Shown one piece after another: positions 6,988-17,500 of a DNA stretch of 64,000 nucleotides (position 1 is its first letter; each line of letters opens with the position of its first letter). A program made the position numbers and the translations under genes. Under the pieces are notes generated by a model. It searched no databases and had not been told where the DNA came from. It was given only the letters and a program-made list of their open reading frames with translations. The stretch covers positions 32,917 through 96,916 of the forward strand of contig DHDR01000032.1 of the NCBI GenBank assembly GCA_002399445.1. The letters run 5' to 3'. The DNA comes from Ruminococcaceae bacterium UBA4871 (GTDB lineage Bacteria > Bacillota > Clostridia > Oscillospirales > Acutalibacteraceae).

Positions 6988-9630
6988 TTATTTTTTTGCA
7001 TTCGCGCGTTTTTCCTTAACAGCAGCTTGTGCAGCAGCAAGGCGGGCAATCGGCACGCGGAACGGAGAACAAGATACATAATCAAGACCCACATTGTGGC
7101 AGAACTCGACAGAAGTCGGATCGCCGCCATGTTCACCGCAAATCCCAATGTGCAGATTTGGATTGGCAGCTTTGCCCTCTTTTGCGCTGATCGCAATCAG
7201 CCGGCCAACACCGACGGTATCCAGATGAACAAACGGATCGGATTCATAAATTTTGTTATCATAGTAAGCATCAAGGAATTTGCCTGCATCGTCGCGGCTG
7301 AAACCGAAGGTCATCTGTGTCAGATCGTTGGTGCCATAGCTGAAGAAATCAGCCTCTTTAGCAATTTGACCGGCAGTCAGAGCAGCACGTGGGATTTCAA
7401 TCATGGTGCCAACTTCATACTTCATATCAATTCCAGCATCTTGGATGAGTTTATCAGCCGTTTTTGCAACTGTATCTTTGACAAACTTTAATTCTTTCGC
7501 TTCACCGACCAGCGGAATCATAATGTGTGGTGTGATTTTATTACCCGTTTTCTTCATCACGTTGATGGCGGCATTGATGACAGCAGTGGTCTGCATAACG
7601 CCAATTTCCGGATATGTGACTGCCAAACGGCAGCCACGGTGTCCCATCATCGGGTTAAACTCATGTAGAGAAGCAATCACATCTTTGAGCTTTTGAACGG
7701 TGATGCCTAAATCTGCTGCCAGATCCTCGATGTCTTTTTCTTTTGTAGGCAGGAATTCATGCAGCGGCGGATCCAAAAAACGAATCGTAACAGGGCGTTC
7801 TCCCATGATTTCAAACAGACCCTCGAAGTCACTCTGCTGGTAAGGAAGAATCTTGGCAAGAGCTTTCTTACGGTCTTCTACATTTTCTGCTACGATCATT
7901 TCCCGCATTGCCTTGATGCGGTCTTCTGCAAAGAACATGTGCTCGGTGCGGCAGAGACCAATACCCTCGGCGCCAAAGTCACTGGCCTGTTTGGCATCCC
8001 GCGGAGTGTCAGCATTTGTGAATACTTTCAGCCTGCGGACTTTATCAGCCCAGCTCATATAGAGACCGAAGTCACCGGAAATGGAAGCGGGAACTGTCGG
8101 TAACGCTACACCATAAATGTTGCCGGTTGTACCGTCAATAGAGATGTAGTCCCCTTCTTGATAAGTTTTTCCGCTCAGAGTAAACTGCTTCTTGTCATAA
8201 TCAACAACGATATCACCACATCCGGAAACGCAGCAGGTGCCCATGCCGCGTGCCACAACGGCAGCATGGCTGGTCATTCCGCCGCGGACCGTTAGAATGC
8301 CCTCAGCAGACTGCATACCTTCGATATCTTCCGGAGAGGTTTCACGGCGGACCAGCACAACTTTTTCGCCGTTCTTTTTCCACTCTTTTGCCTCCTCAGC
8401 GGTAAAGACGACTTTGCCGCAGGCAGCGCCAGGAGACGCCGCAAGGCCTTTGCCAATTACTTCTGATTTTTGCAGAGCTTCCGGATCAAACTGCGGATGC
8501 AAAAGAGCATCCAGCTGATGAGGCTCCACACGCAAAACGGCTTCCTCTTTGTCAATCATGCCTTCCCGAACCAAGTCGACTGCAATTTTCAGTGCAGCAT
8601 TTGCAGTACGCTTGCCGTTACGAGTCTGCAGCATATAAAGATGACCATTTTCGATAGTAAACTCCATATCCTGCATATCCGTATAGTGCTTTTCCAAACG
8701 GTCTGCAATATCTGCAAATTCTGTATAAACTTCCGGCATTTCATCAGCCAGTTTGCTGATTGGGGAAGGTGTGCGCACACCAGAGACAACATCTTCGCCC
8801 TGAGCATTAATTAGATATTCACCAAACAGCTTTTTCTCACCAGTTGCTGGATTGCGGGTAAATGCAACGCCGGTGCCGGATTTATTGCCGCTGTTTCCAA
8901 AAACCATCTGCTGTACACTGACAGCGGTGCCCCAGTCATACGGGATCTCATTAATACGGCGATAAACATTTGCGCGTGGGTTGTCCCAGGAACGGAAGAC
9001 AGCTTTGATGGCCTCCATCAGCTGTACTTTTGGATCTTGAGGAAAATCTTCCCCCTTATATTTTTTATAAAAAGCCTTGAATTTTTTGACGAGGTCTTTC
9101 ATATCGTCAACATCAAGTTCGACGTCTTGCTTTACGCCGCGTTCTGCTTTTTTCTCATCAATAATCTTTTCAAAATTTTCTTTCGGCAGTTCCATGACGA
9201 CATCGGAGAACATCTGAATGAAACGCCGGTAAGAATCATAAGCAAAGCGTTCATTGTTTGTAAATTTTGCAAAACCGACGACGACATCATCGTTTAAGCC
9301 GAGGTTCAGGATCGTGTCCATCATACCAGGCATGGAGGCACGTGCACCGGAACGCACGGAAACCAGCAGAGGATTTTCTTTATCAGCAAACCTCTTTCCA
9401 CAGATCTTCTCCATCTTAGCGAGATATTCATAGATTTCAGACTGGATGTCTTTATTAATCTGGCGTCCATCTTCGTAGTACTGTGTACAAGCTTCTGTAG
9501 TAATTGTGAACCCCTGCGGTACAGGCATGCCTGCACGTGTCATCTCAGCCAGGTTGGCACCTTTGCCGCCCAGCAATTCGCGCATGTCTTTATTGCCCTC
9601 AGAAAATAGGTAAACATACTTGTGACTCAT
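6988..9630 (-). CDS. ppdK: Pyruvate, phosphate dikinase
   Basis: PPDK reversibly converts pyruvate, ATP and Pi to PEP, AMP and PPi; in anaerobes it often works in the glycolytic direction. The 880 residues match the family's length. The N-terminal ATP-grasp part begins SEGNKDMRELLGGKGANLAEM; the swivelling domain has the phospho-acceptor His455 in GGMTSHAAVVARG; the C-terminal PEP/pyruvate barrel has ADFFSYGTNDLTQMTFGFSRDD and Cys831 in GICGEHGG. His455 and Cys831 fall at the numbers known for the clostridial enzyme. ATG 9630 was chosen over an upstream frame extension because GAGGAGG lies 8 bases before it. Single gene with its own promoter. Confidence 0.97.
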   Translation of the reverse strand: MSHKYVYLFSEGNKDMRELLGGKGANLAEMTRAGMPVPQGFTITTEACTQYYEDGRQINKDIQSEIYEYLAKMEKICGKRFADKENPLLVSVRSGARASMPGMMDTILNLGLNDDVVVGFAKFTNNERFAYDSYRRFIQMFSDVVMELPKENFEKIIDEKKAERGVKQDVELDVDDMKDLVKKFKAFYKKYKGEDFPQDPKVQLMEAIKAVFRSWDNPRANVYRRINEIPYDWGTAVSVQQMVFGNSGNKSGTGVAFTRNPATGEKKLFGEYLINAQGEDVVSGVRTPSPISKLADEMPEVYTEFADIADRLEKHYTDMQDMEFTIENGHLYMLQTRNGKRTANAALKIAVDLVREGMIDKEEAVLRVEPHQLDALLHPQFDPEALQKSEVIGKGLAASPGAACGKVVFTAEEAKEWKKNGEKVVLVRRETSPEDIEGMQSAEGILTVRGGMTSHAAVVARGMGTCCVSGCGDIVVDYDKKQFTLSGKTYQEGDYISIDGTTGNIYGVALPTVPASISGDFGLYMSWADKVRRLKVFTNADTPRDAKQASDFGAEGIGLCRTEHMFFAEDRIKAMREMIVAENVEDRKKALAKILPYQQSDFEGLFEIMGERPVTIRFLDPPLHEFLPTKEKDIEDLAADLGITVQKLKDVIASLHEFNPMMGHRGCRLAVTYPEIGVMQTTAVINAAINVMKKTGNKITPHIMIPLVGEAKELKFVKDTVAKTADKLIQDAGIDMKYEVGTMIEIPRAALTAGQIAKEADFFSYGTNDLTQMTFGFSRDDAGKFLDAYYDNKIYESDPFVHLDTVGVGRLIAISAKEGKAANPNLHIGICGEHGGDPTSVEFCHNVGLDYVSCSPFRVPIARLAAAQAAVKEKRANAKK

Positions 9631-9746
9631 TGATTGATCCTCCTCAAAAATTTTTCTGTTTCCTAGCATTCTAAAACTGAAAACTTCAGGACAAAAACAA
9701 AACGGATAGATGGTTAAAAACGAATTTAGGACCTGCTCTTTCAAGT

Positions 9747-9752
9747 ATTATA
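9747..9752 (-). promoter_or_regulatory. Extended -10 promoter of ppdK
   Basis: On the minus strand TGTTATAAT, an extended -10 element, lies 116 bases before the ppdK start; no good -35 is visible. The rest of the 349-base gap 9631-9979 holds the glmU promoter and no gene. Confidence 0.55.
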
Positions 9753-9869
9753 ACAAATGTGAACATAAAATTCCAGTGATAAATTGTACTTTTATGAGAT
9801 AACGAAGAAATTTAATAAAATTTTAAAAAGCTCTGATATTTTGTTCCTATATTTTATGAAGAAAAAGGC

Positions 9870-9898
9870 TTGCATTCCCTCTGAAAAAAACATATACT
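9870..9898 (+). promoter_or_regulatory. Promoter of glmU
   Basis: TTGCAT (9870-9875), 17-base spacer, TATACT (9893-9898). The predicted start is near 9905, giving a ~75-base leader. Confidence 0.75.
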
Positions 9899-9979
9899 TA
9901 TATAGTATGGAATTGTATCCTATGCAAATTTGAGAGCAACTAAATGTCAAAGTTAACTGAAGCAGGAGGTGATCCGATC

Positions 9980-11017
9980 ATGCAGAAAAAGTCCTGCGCT
10001 GTCGTCCTTGCCGCTGGAGAAGGAAAGCGTATGAAATCCAACTGCCCGAAAGTCCTCAGTGAGGTTCTATTTAAGCCGATGCTTGGCTGGGTTTTGGATG
10101 CCGTGCGGGCTTCCTCCGTCAGAGATATTTGCTGCGTGGTGGGTTATCGCCATGAGCAGGTAGAAGCTTATCTGAAGCAGCTCAATGCAGGTGCTTTCTC
10201 GGAGGCCCCGATTCAGCATGTCTTGCAAAGTGAACAGCACGGTACCGGGCATGCGGTGATGATGGCCCGTTCCTTTTTGGAGGAACACCAAGGTGGTCAG
10301 GTCTTGATTTTAAATGGAGATGCGCCCTTTGTCACAGCCGAAACGATTGATTCCGCTTTACAGCGGCATCTGCAGAGTGGTAGTTCTGCAACCGTCATTT
10401 CAGCTAAAGTGGAAAATCCGTTTGGCTATGGACGGATTGTACGCAATCCGAAAACTCGCTTACTGAAAAGTATTGTAGAGCAGAAAGACGCTGATCAAGA
10501 GGTACAGAAAATTCGAGAAATCAACTCCGGTTCTTTTTGGTTTTGTGTAGATGACCTGCTTGGTATTCTTTCAGAAATTAAGAGCAACAATGCACAGGGA
10601 GAATATTATCTAACGGATGCAATTGCCTTGCTGCTCAGCCGTGGAAAGAAGGCAGATGCTTTCCTTGCAGAAGACTCTGCGTCCGTTTTGGGCGCAAATG
10701 ACTGTTTGCAGCTTTCTCAACTGAATACCATTGCAAGAGAACGGATCCTGCAAAAACAAAGGGAAGCGGGTATTTCCATCCCCTGCTCTGATGGTGTCAT
10801 TATTGGTCCGGATGTAACCATTGGGCCGTATTCATGCATTTTGCCGGGGTCAATCTTGCAAGGGACCACTTCAGTTGGAAGGAACTGTATCATTGGTCCC
10901 AATGCAATCCTACATGATTCACAGGTTTCAGACGATGTCAAATTAAACTCAGTGCAAGTTTATAACAGAAAAATTGCAAAATCCGATTTTGTATTGCCTT
11001 ATACTGTACTCCAATAA
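9980..11017 (+). CDS. glmU: UDP-N-acetylglucosamine pyrophosphorylase, GlmU lacking most of the acetyltransferase domain
   Basis: The N-terminal nucleotidyltransferase domain is complete (VVLAAGEGKRMKSNCPKVL, NGDAPFVT, GYGRIVRNP, REINSGSFWF). It makes UDP-GlcNAc from GlcNAc-1-phosphate and UTP for cell-wall synthesis. After about residue 260 only a short left-handed beta-helix follows (IIGPDVTIGPYSCILPGS, VGRNCIIGPNAILHDS), ending in YTVLQ at residue 345. Ordinary GlmU has ~455 residues, and the missing ~110 carry the acetyltransferase active site. ATG 9980 follows a perfect AGGAGGTGATC. The glmU-prs-pth-mfd order is classic for Firmicutes, so this is the orthologous locus. A clean stop and no frame remnant downstream argue against recent truncation. 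Confidence 0.88.
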   Translation: MQKKSCAVVLAAGEGKRMKSNCPKVLSEVLFKPMLGWVLDAVRASSVRDICCVVGYRHEQVEAYLKQLNAGAFSEAPIQHVLQSEQHGTGHAVMMARSFLEEHQGGQVLILNGDAPFVTAETIDSALQRHLQSGSSATVISAKVENPFGYGRIVRNPKTRLLKSIVEQKDADQEVQKIREINSGSFWFCVDDLLGILSEIKSNNAQGEYYLTDAIALLLSRGKKADAFLAEDSASVLGANDCLQLSQLNTIARERILQKQREAGISIPCSDGVIIGPDVTIGPYSCILPGSILQGTTSVGRNCIIGPNAILHDSQVSDDVKLNSVQVYNRKIAKSDFVLPYTVLQ

Positions 11018-11028
11018 ACAGCAAGCTA

Positions 11029-11054
11029 CAGGGTGCCTCTTTTGAGGCACCCTG
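11029..11054 (+). terminator. Strong hairpin after glmU (possible weak terminator)
   Basis: CAGGGTGCCTC, loop TTTT, GAGGCACCCTG: 11 perfect base pairs, 11 bases after the stop. There is no T run, so it may protect the 3' end or attenuate rather than fully terminate transcription into prs. Confidence 0.55.
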
Positions 11055-11215
11055 CTTGTGTGCATGGATGTTTTTCCGTGTACATGATAAAGATAGCGGT
11101 TGCTTTTCCCGCAGAAAATGCCATTTTGGAAGCGGCCATGAATGCAAATGTGCATTTTTGCTGAAAGCACCAGAGGAAATGAACGAATGATTGTATCAAA
11201 ACAGGGGGAAAAAAA

Positions 11216-12172
11216 ATGAATTTTCACGGCAAGGACATTAAAATTTTTGCTGGGAATGCGAATCCGGATGTCGCCAGGCAAATCAGTGATTGTCTGGGAC
11301 TGCCTATGGGGAAAAGCGTTGTGACTACTTTCAGCAACGGCGAAATTTCCGTTTCACTGCAGGAATCTGTGCGTGGTTCTGACTGCTTTATTGTACAGTC
11401 CACATGTTCTCCGGTTAACGATAACTTAATGGAACTGCTCATTATGATGGATGCGATGAAACGTGCATCTGCTGCCCGCATTACAGCAGTCATTCCGCAT
11501 TTTGGCTATGCCCGTCAAGACCGCAAAGCAAAAGCACGTGATCCGATCAGCGCAAAACTATGTGCGGATTTGATTACTACGGCCGGTGCCGACCGTGTCC
11601 TCACGATGGATCTGCATGCACCACAGATTCAGGGCTTTTTTAACATTCCGGTTGACCATCTGCGTGGTGCACCGATTCTTGCTTCTTTTATGAAGGAACG
11701 CCTGGGCGATAATGTAGATGATTATATCGTTGTTTCCCCTGACCTTGGTTCTGTCACCCGTGCGCGCGACTTTGCAGAACGAATTGGTACGCCAATGGCT
11801 ATTGTTGACAAGCGCCGCCCGCGTGCGAATGTTTGTGAAGTCGTGAATATTATCGGCTCTGTTGAGGGAAAAAAGGTAATTTTGGTTGATGATATGATTG
11901 ATACCGCTGGAACTTTGTGCAATGCAGCACAGGCATTGCTCGAACATGGTGCTGTTTCCGTAACAGCATGTGCAACACATGGTGTGCTTTCCGGTCCGGC
12001 AATTGAGCGTATTCAAAATTCTGCTCTGAAAGAAGTTGTCATGTTGGATACTATCCCACTGCCACCAGAAAAAAAGATTGATAAGATTACCATGCTTCCG
12101 ATTGCGCCGACTTTTGCGGAAGCTATCGAGCGCATTTACGAAGATAAGCCGGTTTCTCCAATGTTTGTTTAA
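11216..12172 (+). CDS. prs: Ribose-phosphate pyrophosphokinase
   Basis: PRPP synthetase transfers pyrophosphate from ATP to ribose-5-phosphate, feeding purine, pyrimidine, histidine and NAD synthesis. The 318 residues are the family's normal length. FSNGEISV near the N-terminus, VIPHFGYARQDRK of the ATP-binding flap, LTMDLHAPQIQGFF and the PRPP loop KVILVDDMIDTAGT are all intact. ATG 11216 follows an AGGGGG-type site. It lies 198 bases after glmU with a hairpin between. Confidence 0.97.
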   Translation: MNFHGKDIKIFAGNANPDVARQISDCLGLPMGKSVVTTFSNGEISVSLQESVRGSDCFIVQSTCSPVNDNLMELLIMMDAMKRASAARITAVIPHFGYARQDRKAKARDPISAKLCADLITTAGADRVLTMDLHAPQIQGFFNIPVDHLRGAPILASFMKERLGDNVDDYIVVSPDLGSVTRARDFAERIGTPMAIVDKRRPRANVCEVVNIIGSVEGKKVILVDDMIDTAGTLCNAAQALLEHGAVSVTACATHGVLSGPAIERIQNSALKEVVMLDTIPLPPEKKIDKITMLPIAPTFAEAIERIYEDKPVSPMFV

Positions 12173-12266
12173 CTGAGCATTATACAGCAGGGGCAAAAAG
12201 GAAGAGCCGGCGGTTTTTCTGAATAAGCAGATTCCAATGAAATCTGCAAGAGAATTGTAAAAAATA

Positions 12267-12324
12267 AAAAAGGGTTGTCGCAGAGCACTGAAATGAGTCA
12301 GTGTTTTCTGTGTCAGCCCCTTTT
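12267..12324 (+). terminator. Long imperfect hairpin between prs and pth
   Basis: AAAAGGGTTG-CGCAGA (from 12267) pairs imperfectly with TCTGTG-CAGCCCCTTTT (to ~12324), enclosing the perfect inner stem CACTGA/TCAGTG (12286-12303). It ends in TTTT 19 bases before the pth start, so it could terminate prs transcripts or attenuate pth. Confidence 0.5.
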
Positions 12325-12342
12325 GTGCTGAGGAATGGAATT

Positions 12343-12945
12343 ATGTTATTTAATGGGAAAAAGTTCGGATCTGGACCAGTGGAGTGGATTTTGGCAGGGC
12401 TAGGAAATCCAGGTGACCAGTATGAAGGAACGCGCCACAACACCGGTTTTATGGCTTTGGACTGCATTGCAGAGCGAGCCGGAGTAAAAATTGACCGGCT
12501 CAAATTCAAAGGACAGTGTGCGCAGGCACAGGTTGGTGGGAAAAAGGTATTATTGTTGAAACCGGCAACTTATATGAACCTTTCTGGTCAGAGTGTGACC
12601 GAAGCAATGCAGTTTTATAAGCTGCCGCCGGAACGCGTTATTATTTTTTTCGATGATATTTCTCTTCCATGCGGTCGTCTGCGTATCCGGCGGAAAGGAA
12701 GTGACGGTGGTCACAATGGCATGAAAAATATTATTTATCTTGCGGGCAGCGATCAGTTTCCACGCGTGAAGATTGGCGTGGGCGCAAAACCAACTCCGGA
12801 ATGGGATTTGGCAGATTGGGTACTCAGCCATTTTTCCGGAGAAGACGAAAAGCATATGCAGGAAAGCATCCTGCATGCCGCAGAAGCTGCAGAACTGTTG
12901 GTGAATGGTAAAATAGATGCAGCGATGAACCAGTATAACAGCTAA
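12343..12945 (+). CDS. pth: Peptidyl-tRNA hydrolase
   Basis: Pth releases peptides from peptidyl-tRNAs that drop off ribosomes. The 200 residues show AGLGNPGDQYEGTRHNTGF with the catalytic His of RHN, NLSGQSV, FDDISLPCGRLRIRRKG with the catalytic-site Asp, and SDGGHNGMKNI. ATG 12343 was chosen because GAGGAATGG lies just upstream; the frame extends 14 codons further without a ribosome site. A ~14-residue N-terminal extension before WILAGLGNPG is a little longer than usual. Confidence 0.95.
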   Translation: MLFNGKKFGSGPVEWILAGLGNPGDQYEGTRHNTGFMALDCIAERAGVKIDRLKFKGQCAQAQVGGKKVLLLKPATYMNLSGQSVTEAMQFYKLPPERVIIFFDDISLPCGRLRIRRKGSDGGHNGMKNIIYLAGSDQFPRVKIGVGAKPTPEWDLADWVLSHFSGEDEKHMQESILHAAEAAELLVNGKIDAAMNQYNS

Positions 12946-12950
12946 ATAAA

Positions 12951-12977
12951 AAAGCTGTCCGTTTTTTACAGACAGCC
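12951..12977 (-). terminator. Terminator of the NSS transporter gene
   Basis: On the minus strand GGCTGTC pairs with GACAGC around an A-rich loop and is followed by TTTTTT. It sits between the convergent pth and transporter genes. Confidence 0.7.
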
Positions 12978-12991
12978 TTAGGAGCGGAAAA

Positions 12992-14362
12992 TTAGATTTT
13001 ACAAATGCCCAAAGCGTTGAGCACACTGGAAACGAGAATGGCTACAATGCAGATTGGTGCAATCCAGCGAATCATGACATCACACATTTTCTGGCGGCGG
13101 AACTTTGAATTCAGCTTGACTTCATCGTCAATTACTTTTGTTCCGACAAACCAGCCGACACACAGGCAGGTCAGGAACGCAACAACTGGCATGAGAATAC
13201 TGTTGCTGATGAAGTCGAAGAAATCAAGAAAATCGAAGCCAAGCGGTTTTACGCCGGAGAGAACACCGAACCCAAGAGAAGAAAGACCGCCCAATACGAT
13301 TGATACAGCCAATATGATGACGCATGCCAACTTGCGGCTGATGTGCCATTTGTCGGTCAAAATAGATACAGCAGTTTCCATCAGTGCAATTGAAGATGTT
13401 AGTGCCGCAAACAAAACCAACAGGAAAAATACCGCACCGGCAATTACACCGCCGCTGCCCATGTGATTAAAGACTTTTGGCAGCATTACAAACATCAGTC
13501 CGGAGCCTTGTTGAAGCTGCGCTTGACTTCCGCCTGAAAAAGAAAATACCGCCGGAATAATTATTAAGCCGGCCAACAGAGCAATACCCGTATCAAAAAT
13601 ATCAACCTGCGTTGAAGATTTTGCAATATCGTCTTGCTTGTTCATGTAGGAACCATATGTAATGGTAATACCCATGGAAAGGCTCATGGAGTAGAAGAGC
13701 TGTCCTAGTGCGGCCAGCACAGTGTTTGAAGAAAAGCGTGAAAAATCAGGAATCAGATAGTATTTAACACCAGCCATTGCATTCGGGAGTGTCAAGGAAT
13801 AAATTGACATACCGACAGTCAGAATAACTAGAATCGGCATTAAAATTCTGCTGACTTTCTCGACTCCCTTTTCTACACCACACATTACGATTGCAGCAGT
13901 AAGTCCTATATATACCAGAAACCACAAAAGCGGTTGCCCGGATTCGGAAATGTAGTGTGGGAAAAAGGAATCCTGCGCAGCAGCGGCATGTCCACCGGAG
14001 AGAAATACAAATAAATATTTGCAGACCCACCCGCCGATAACAGAATAATAAGGAAGAACAATGATCGGTACTAACGATGTAATATAGCCAAGAAACGTGA
14101 ACCGCTTATCCAGTTTCCCATAAGCTTCAATGGCAGAAACGCCGGTTTTCCTGCCGATAGCAGTTTCTGTAACCATTAGGCTGAAACCGAATGTCACAGC
14201 CAGCACAATGTAGACCAGCAGGAAGGTTCCACCTCCATATTTTGCTGCAAGGTAAGGAAACCTCCACAGGTTTCCAAGACCCACTGCAGACCCTGCTGCT
14301 GCCATAACAAACCCAACTTGGTTAGTAAATGAGCCGCGGCTTGTTGCTTTTTTACTCCTCAT
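12992..14362 (-). CDS. Sodium-dependent transporter, NSS/SNF family
   Basis: A 456-residue multi-pass membrane protein of the neurotransmitter:sodium symporter family. The signature FVMAAAGSAVGLGNLWRFPYL in the first helix contains the unwound sodium and substrate site; YSMSLSMGITITYGSYM and later helices complete about 11-12 segments. Bacterial members (YhdH, LeuT-like) import amino acids or small amines with sodium. The substrate cannot be read here. It is a single gene, reading toward pth and away from mfd. Confidence 0.9.
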   Translation of the reverse strand: MRSKKATSRGSFTNQVGFVMAAAGSAVGLGNLWRFPYLAAKYGGGTFLLVYIVLAVTFGFSLMVTETAIGRKTGVSAIEAYGKLDKRFTFLGYITSLVPIIVLPYYSVIGGWVCKYLFVFLSGGHAAAAQDSFFPHYISESGQPLLWFLVYIGLTAAIVMCGVEKGVEKVSRILMPILVILTVGMSIYSLTLPNAMAGVKYYLIPDFSRFSSNTVLAALGQLFYSMSLSMGITITYGSYMNKQDDIAKSSTQVDIFDTGIALLAGLIIIPAVFSFSGGSQAQLQQGSGLMFVMLPKVFNHMGSGGVIAGAVFFLLVLFAALTSSIALMETAVSILTDKWHISRKLACVIILAVSIVLGGLSSLGFGVLSGVKPLGFDFLDFFDFISNSILMPVVAFLTCLCVGWFVGTKVIDDEVKLNSKFRRQKMCDVMIRWIAPICIVAILVSSVLNALGICKI

Positions 14363-14378
14363 ATGAATCCCTCTTTAG

Positions 14379-14394
14379 ACTTTAAATTTAAAGT
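14379..14394. promoter_or_regulatory. Perfect 16-bp palindrome in the NSS transporter leader
   Basis: ACTTTAAATTTAAAGT lies between a minus-strand TATAAT (14404-14409) and the transporter start. It is a possible operator, or a chance A/T palindrome. Confidence 0.35.
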
Positions 14395-14534
14395 AACTAT
14401 TTTATTATATCACACTGTCGAATGAATGCTATCAAGAATTTATTTGGACTGTCCTCTACAATTTTGTACACAAGTAACAGTTAATTATCGAAAATTTTAC
14501 TTTACACAGCGAACTTGACCATTAGGAGAGAGAT

Positions 14535-17500
14535 ATGAAATTCATTGCAAATGCGCTTTCTCATCTGCGGGAATACCAGTCTTTGCTTTGTGCGATTGGG
14601 CAAAACAATCTGCCTGCGGCAGTTACAGGTCTTTCCAGCATTCACAAGGCGAATTTAATCTATTCTTTATGGATGCACACCGGGCGCAGAGCGTTTGTCC
14701 TTGTTGGAGATGAACCGGAAGCCAACCGTATGGTCAGCGACCTTTCATCGCAGGGGATGCATGCATTTTATTATCCCATGCGGGATATGGTTTTGCATAA
14801 AGGGGAAGCCGCTTCTTCCCATGACTATGAACGGCAGCGCCTGCAGGTCCTGTCTCGACTGCAGGCCGGAGAATGCGACGCAGTGGTCTGCTGCATTGAC
14901 GGTGCCCTGCAGTATACCATTCCACCGGATGAAATGAAAAAACACACCCATCGCATTGCTTCTGGCGATACGTTTGCACCGGAAAAAGTAGAAGCGCTGC
15001 TTCTGTGCTGCGGATATGAACGCGCTGTGCAGGTAGAAGGACCGGGCCAATTTGCAAGGCGCGGCGGTATTCTGGATATTTTTCCGCCGGAAAGCAGCAT
15101 GCCGGTCCGTCTCGAATTCTGGGGTGACGAAGTGGATACGCTTTCCTATTTCGATCCTGAAACACAGCGCCGCACCAATCCGGCAGAAAGCGTGTATATT
15201 TCTCCTGCAGCGGAGGCCCTTTCAGATGATTCAGCAGCACTCACTGCAAAAATCAGGCGAATTGCTTCTTCTTTGCGTGGCAAAAATGCTCCCGCAGCAC
15301 GGCCCGTTTTACAGGAACAGGCGGATTTATTGGAACAAAATGTTCACCTGACCTGTATGGACAAATTTTTACCTGTTCTCTATCAGAAGCCTGCCTGCCT
15401 GTTTAGTTACTGCGAAAAAGGGGACCTTTTATATATTAGTGAACTGGTTAATGTCAAGGAAAAGATGCGCACCGCGCAGTTTCACTGGAATGAAGACTTA
15501 AAGGGCTATTTAGCAGACGGAACACTGTGCAGGCATCTGGATACCTACAGCTTTGCATGGCCGGATGCACTTTCCTTCTTTGAAAAGCAGGGGACTGTGT
15601 TTCTGGACACGTTTGCCCGCGGCAGTTATGAGATTCCAACCAACTTATTGCTGAATTTTACCGCACGGCAGCTTTCTGTGTGGGGGGGTTCTACACAAAT
15701 TTTGGCGGACGATCTGCATGAAATGCTCAACAAAAAATGGGCCTGTGCAGTATTGGCCGGAAATGAACGCAGTGCCCATACCACAGTGGTGGATCTGCAG
15801 GCAGCCGGAATCAATGCCTATTATACAGAGGACTCCAATGAAATTGCCCGTGGAGCCGTGGCCGTTTTGCCCGGTTCCTTGAGCGCAGGCGCAGAGTGGC
15901 CCGGTTCATTTTTTGGATTGGTTACGCACGGAAAACTCCTGCAAAACAGCAGACACAAAAAATCAAAGCGTGATAAAAACAGCAGCCCGATTAGTTCCCT
16001 TGCCGAACTGGAGCCGGGTGATTATGTTGTGCATGAAAGCCACGGTATCGGTGTTTATGAGGGTATCCATAAAATTGACACACACGGCATCATTAAGGAT
16101 TATATCAAAATCAGGTATGCAAAAGGCGATACACTTTATGTTCCGGTCACGCAGCTGGATCTGGTCAGCCGTTATATCGGTCCGCGGGAAGATGCAAACG
16201 TTCGCCTGCACAAGCTTGGCGGTACGGAATGGCAGAAGACGAAAACCCGCGTCCGGCATGCCGTGCAGGACATCGCAAAGGAATTGATTAAACTTTACGC
16301 AGCGCGGATGCACGCAAAAGGTCATGCATTTTCGCCGGATACAGAAATGCAGCGCGACTTTGAAAGCCGCTTTGAGTTTGATGAAACAGATGACCAACTG
16401 CGTTGTGTTGAGGAGATTAAGTCGGACATGGAACGGGAAGCACCTATGGACCGTCTGTTGTGCGGAGATGTCGGATTTGGAAAAACGGAAGTTGCACTTC
16501 GGGCAGCTTTTAAGTGCATCTGTGACGGCAAACAGTGTGCTTTGCTTGTTCCTACGACAATCCTTGCATGGCAGCATTATCAGACTGCGCTGCAGCGTAT
16601 GGAGGGTTTTCCGATAAACATTGAGCTGCTTTCCCGTTTTCGAACCTCGAAACAGCAGGAAGAAGTGATCAAAAAACTCAAGCGCGGTGAAGTGGATCTG
16701 GTCATTGGCACCCATCGGCTCATTAGCAAAGATGTGCGGTTTCGTGATCTGGGTCTGGTAATCGTTGACGAAGAACAGCGTTTTGGTGTGACACAGAAGG
16801 AAAAGCTGAAAAATCTCTGCAATAATGTCGATGTGCTTACCCTTTCTGCCACCCCTATCCCCCGCACCCTCAATATGGCCATGTCTGGCATTCGGGATAT
16901 GAGCGTATTGGAAGAAGCGCCGCATGACCGGCATCCTGTACAGACTTATGTTCTCGAGCACGATGAGGGAATCCTTGCCGATGCTGTGCGGCGTGAACTG
17001 CGCCGCGGCGGCCAGGTTTATTGGCTGCATAATGATGTGGCTTCCATTACGCGGGTGGCAGCGCGGCTTAAAGCCCGCGTACCGGAAGTACGCGTCGGGA
17101 TTGGTCACGGCAAAATGAGCGAGCAGGAACTTTCGGAAGTCTGGCGGCAAATGATAGATCACGAAATTGATGTTCTCGTGTGTACAACGATTATTGAAAC
17201 AGGTGTTGATGTGCCAAATGCCAATACACTGATTATCGACAATGCAGACCGGCTCGGACTTTCTCAACTGCATCAAATTCGAGGGCGGGTAGGACGCAGC
17301 AGCCGACGCGCCTATGCTTATTTCACATTTATGCCCAATAAAGTCCTTTCGGAAATCGCGCAGAAACGGCTTTCGGCTATTCGGGAATTCACGGAATTCG
17401 GTTCCGGATTTAAAATTGCCATGCGCGATTTGGAGATTCGCGGTGCCGGAAATCTGCTTGGCGGCGAACAACATGGACATATGGAAGCTGTCGGCTATGA

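Noticed and set aside
15963..17480. A 505-codon minus-strand frame inside mfd
   Set aside because: It is the shadow of the well-conserved mfd helicase region and has no start signals or recognisable motifs.
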